A DNA stretch of 64,000 bases, from NCBI GenBank assembly GCA_030248215.1, contig JASANG010003612.1:1-64000 (forward strand), written 5' to 3'. A program made the translations under genes and the position numbers. Of this stretch, positions 62,131 to 64,000 are shown piece after piece. The number at the start of each line of letters is the position of its first letter. Position 1 is the stretch's first letter. The notes below the pieces were generated by a model. It searched no databases. It saw only the letters and a program-made list of their open reading frames with translations, and was not told where the DNA came from. This stretch comes from Enoplolaimus lenunculus. Taxonomy: Eukaryota > Nematoda > Enoplea > Enoplida > Thoracostomopsidae.

Positions 62131-62989
62131 AAAGCTTAAAGCAAATTCTAGCGTGAAAATTTTTGCACATCGCATACTGCTAACGTTAAAAATAGCAAAG
62201 AAACAAATCTGTCTCAAACACAAATGTACTCCCTGGTCCTGGATACCCTCGCCCGTCCATCTATCGAGTGGCTCAGGGGATGCGTTCGACGGCACCTAAC
62301 TTAACCACGAAGGTACAAATGTGGTTTGACATCAAAATTTTACGGTTTGAAAAGCGATCTTCGATATTTAATAGAATTGTTTTCGTAACAACGTTTTGTT
62401 GAACAACGGCGAATTAAACAACTGAAAATCTTTGTTTTTGAATAAAAAATGACGTCAATATAAGTAGGCAAACACGTCATGTAAGTGAATATGATTAAAA
62501 GTGTTCGAGCTGACGCTAAACGCATTCGAACGCTTACTGCAATTTTGTGGATGCTTTCCAACCACTACATTTGTGAAATATTGTCGAATTTATGGCACAT
62601 TTACGGCCCATATTCCTTTCAAGGGCGTCCCGTTTTCCCGCGGGACTGCAAACAGTTCCGGAACGCAACATTTGCTACTCCTGTTTGTGCATACGCGATG
62701 ATTATTAAACTTTGTTGTTCTTGTTGTTGTTGTTATTTGTGATTTGGTTCGCAAGATCGCTTAGTGCGGGGGGGGGGGCTTGGGGGGGACAGCCCCTCCC
62801 ATCCTGCGTATGGTTCTTACAAACATAAGTACAATATATAAAATTACATCTTTATTTTCGGTTCGCGGCGTCTGCAACTGATGTATATACAAACTATACC
62901 AATTGTTTTAGAATCAGTAATTCAACAACAAACGACCTCATTGTGAAGTATACGTTAACAAAGATCAAGTTCAGTAGTACTCGCGGTAC
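62131..62989. other. No gene; family A end fragment at 62605-62650
   Basis: GGCCCATATTCCTTTCAAGG with GCGTCCCGTTTTCCCGCGGG and ACTGC at 62605-62650 looks like the left end of a family A element without the rest. A G-run with CTTGGGGGGGACAGCC at 62767-62795 is repeat-like. Confidence 0.45.
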
Positions 62990-63318
62990 AATCGCAGGCC
63001 TTCCTCCGGCCTCGGTTCCGGAAGAATTACCACCGGACGTTCCAGCCATTTCGGTAGTGAAATTTTGCATATTTTTACAAAATTTATTTGTTTGGGCTTT
63101 TCGTATTAACTTTTGGTAAATTTTTGAGCACAAAATTGCCGAGATTTCAGAATAACTAAGCGTAAAACCAAAAGATTGAACGCCTGACAAATATGCAAAT
63201 TAAACATCATTTCAACTACCTAATTTCGTCTCACCTCTGACCTCTACATCTGGCTCCGGCAAATTTGCTGACCTTTGGCTCCGGCTCCGGTATTTTCCAA
63301 CTCCGGTTGCACCCTGGT
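62990..63318. mobile_element. Family N-like element (CCGGTTGCACCCTG end)
   Basis: Right end GGCTCCGGCTCCGG, TTTTCCAACTCCGGTTGCAC then CCTGG. The left side has CCTCCGGCCTCGGTTCCGG. It mirrors the GGTGCAACC ... GGTTCCGG order of 39527-40351, but the left border is unclear. Confidence 0.45.
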
Positions 63319-63874
63319 AATATCCCATAAGCTTAAATAGAAAACAGTTTACCGCATTGTTTCTAAATATTTTATACGCCACAATATCTATGTAAAATTT
63401 TGCCAATCACTCTTCCTTTACGCAAAAACACAACGAAACGTTTAATGATCACAATATTAGCACGTGTTAGGTTGGGGGCCGTCCTGCGGTACCGTTCACA
63501 ACAACAAGCACGAGTACAACGTAGGCAAACTAGCGATCAAAACACGCCTGCTTAATACGTATAAATTTATTTATACACAATAAACAGGGGCGTACCTTTA
63601 AGGTTCCTTAAAACAGCAGGGGTTTAGAGGGGGGCGGTAGCTTAGTAAATTTATATATACAATAAACAACGACGTAGCCAAAGGCGATTTCATTTGTCAA
63701 CTCGACACGTTTAGGTTTTAGCAATTTTATACTGTGTCCAGTTTACCTACACCTAAAAATTTTGCCTGTGGCTCCATTTACATTACACCTATATGTTTTG
63801 ACATTTTGCAGCAGTGACTCCTGACCCGTTCTGAAACCTGAAACTGTAGGCACAAGTCGTAGCTGTTACAAACA
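63319..63874. other. No gene recognised
   Basis: ATTTATATATACAATAAAC-like words occur twice (63565-63590 and 63645-63670). Nothing else is clear. Confidence 0.45.
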
Positions 63875-64000
63875 GGGTGCAACCGGAATTCCGGTTCCGG
63901 TTCCGGTTCCGGCAATTTTTCACCTTCCGGTTCTGGTTCCGGTTCCGGTAAATTTTTACCGGATTTAAAAATTCCGGTATTATAATTTGGCCGTTTTCTT
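63875..64000 (+). mobile_element. Family N element, cut by window edge
   Basis: GGGTGCAACCGGAATTCCGG with repeated TTCCGG and GGCAATTTTTCACC, the same order as the left end at 39527. It continues beyond the window. Confidence 0.6.

Overview
The window looks like eukaryotic, animal nuclear DNA. It is AT-rich, gene-poor and packed with short inverted-repeat elements, minisatellites and retroelement remains. The one clear cellular gene is a single-exon seven-transmembrane receptor. The hexamer TTAGGC (or GCCTAA) occurs again and again, alone or inside dispersed elements. TTAGGC is the telomere unit known from nematodes, so a nematode or another invertebrate with an expanded genome is my best guess. 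That is inference; no gene here fixes the phylum.

Layout. 1-5.0 kb: dispersed repeats and a strange A-rich tract inside a possible 1 kb element. 5.4-7.7 kb: a tRNA-derived SINE split by a five-unit tandem array, plus more SINE copies. 8.7-9.5 kb: a coding-like island with short ORFs, with a TA-flanked MITE at its right edge. 9.8-13.1 kb: MITEs, including a 0.76 kb element with long terminal inverted repeats. 13.2-23.3 kb: a Penelope-like (GIY-YIG, EN+) retroelement complex of three copies. Copies A and B lie in tandem on the minus strand (pseudo-LTR layout) and copy C is inverted on the plus strand. ORF2 is broken differently in each copy. 23.8-24.8 kb: a two-part minisatellite. 25-40 kb: MITEs, interstitial telomere-type arrays, candidate exons of two unidentified genes (29.7 kb and 32.0 kb) and a 23-bp minisatellite (36.3-37.2 kb). 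40.5-42.9 kb: the intact GPCR gene, with a triplicated 86-bp repeat just upstream of its start. 43-64 kb: mainly MITEs, several with clear 8-bp or TA target duplications, tandem repeats and fragments resembling a Helitron helicase near 58.3-58.6 kb.

How it fits together. Nothing here forms a pathway. The window reads as intergenic or intronic sequence built up by successive transposition, since several elements are nested in others. At least nine short element families recur, and labels A to N and Q are mine for this window only. Family A (about 20 copies or fragments) is notable because its internal region is built from TTAGGC units. Many very long open frames are artefacts of simple repeats and are not annotated as genes. 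A patch with many small deletions (19.08-20.01 kb) beside near-identical sequence, and the degenerate A-rich tract at 4.4-4.8 kb, may reflect weak consensus sequence as much as biology.
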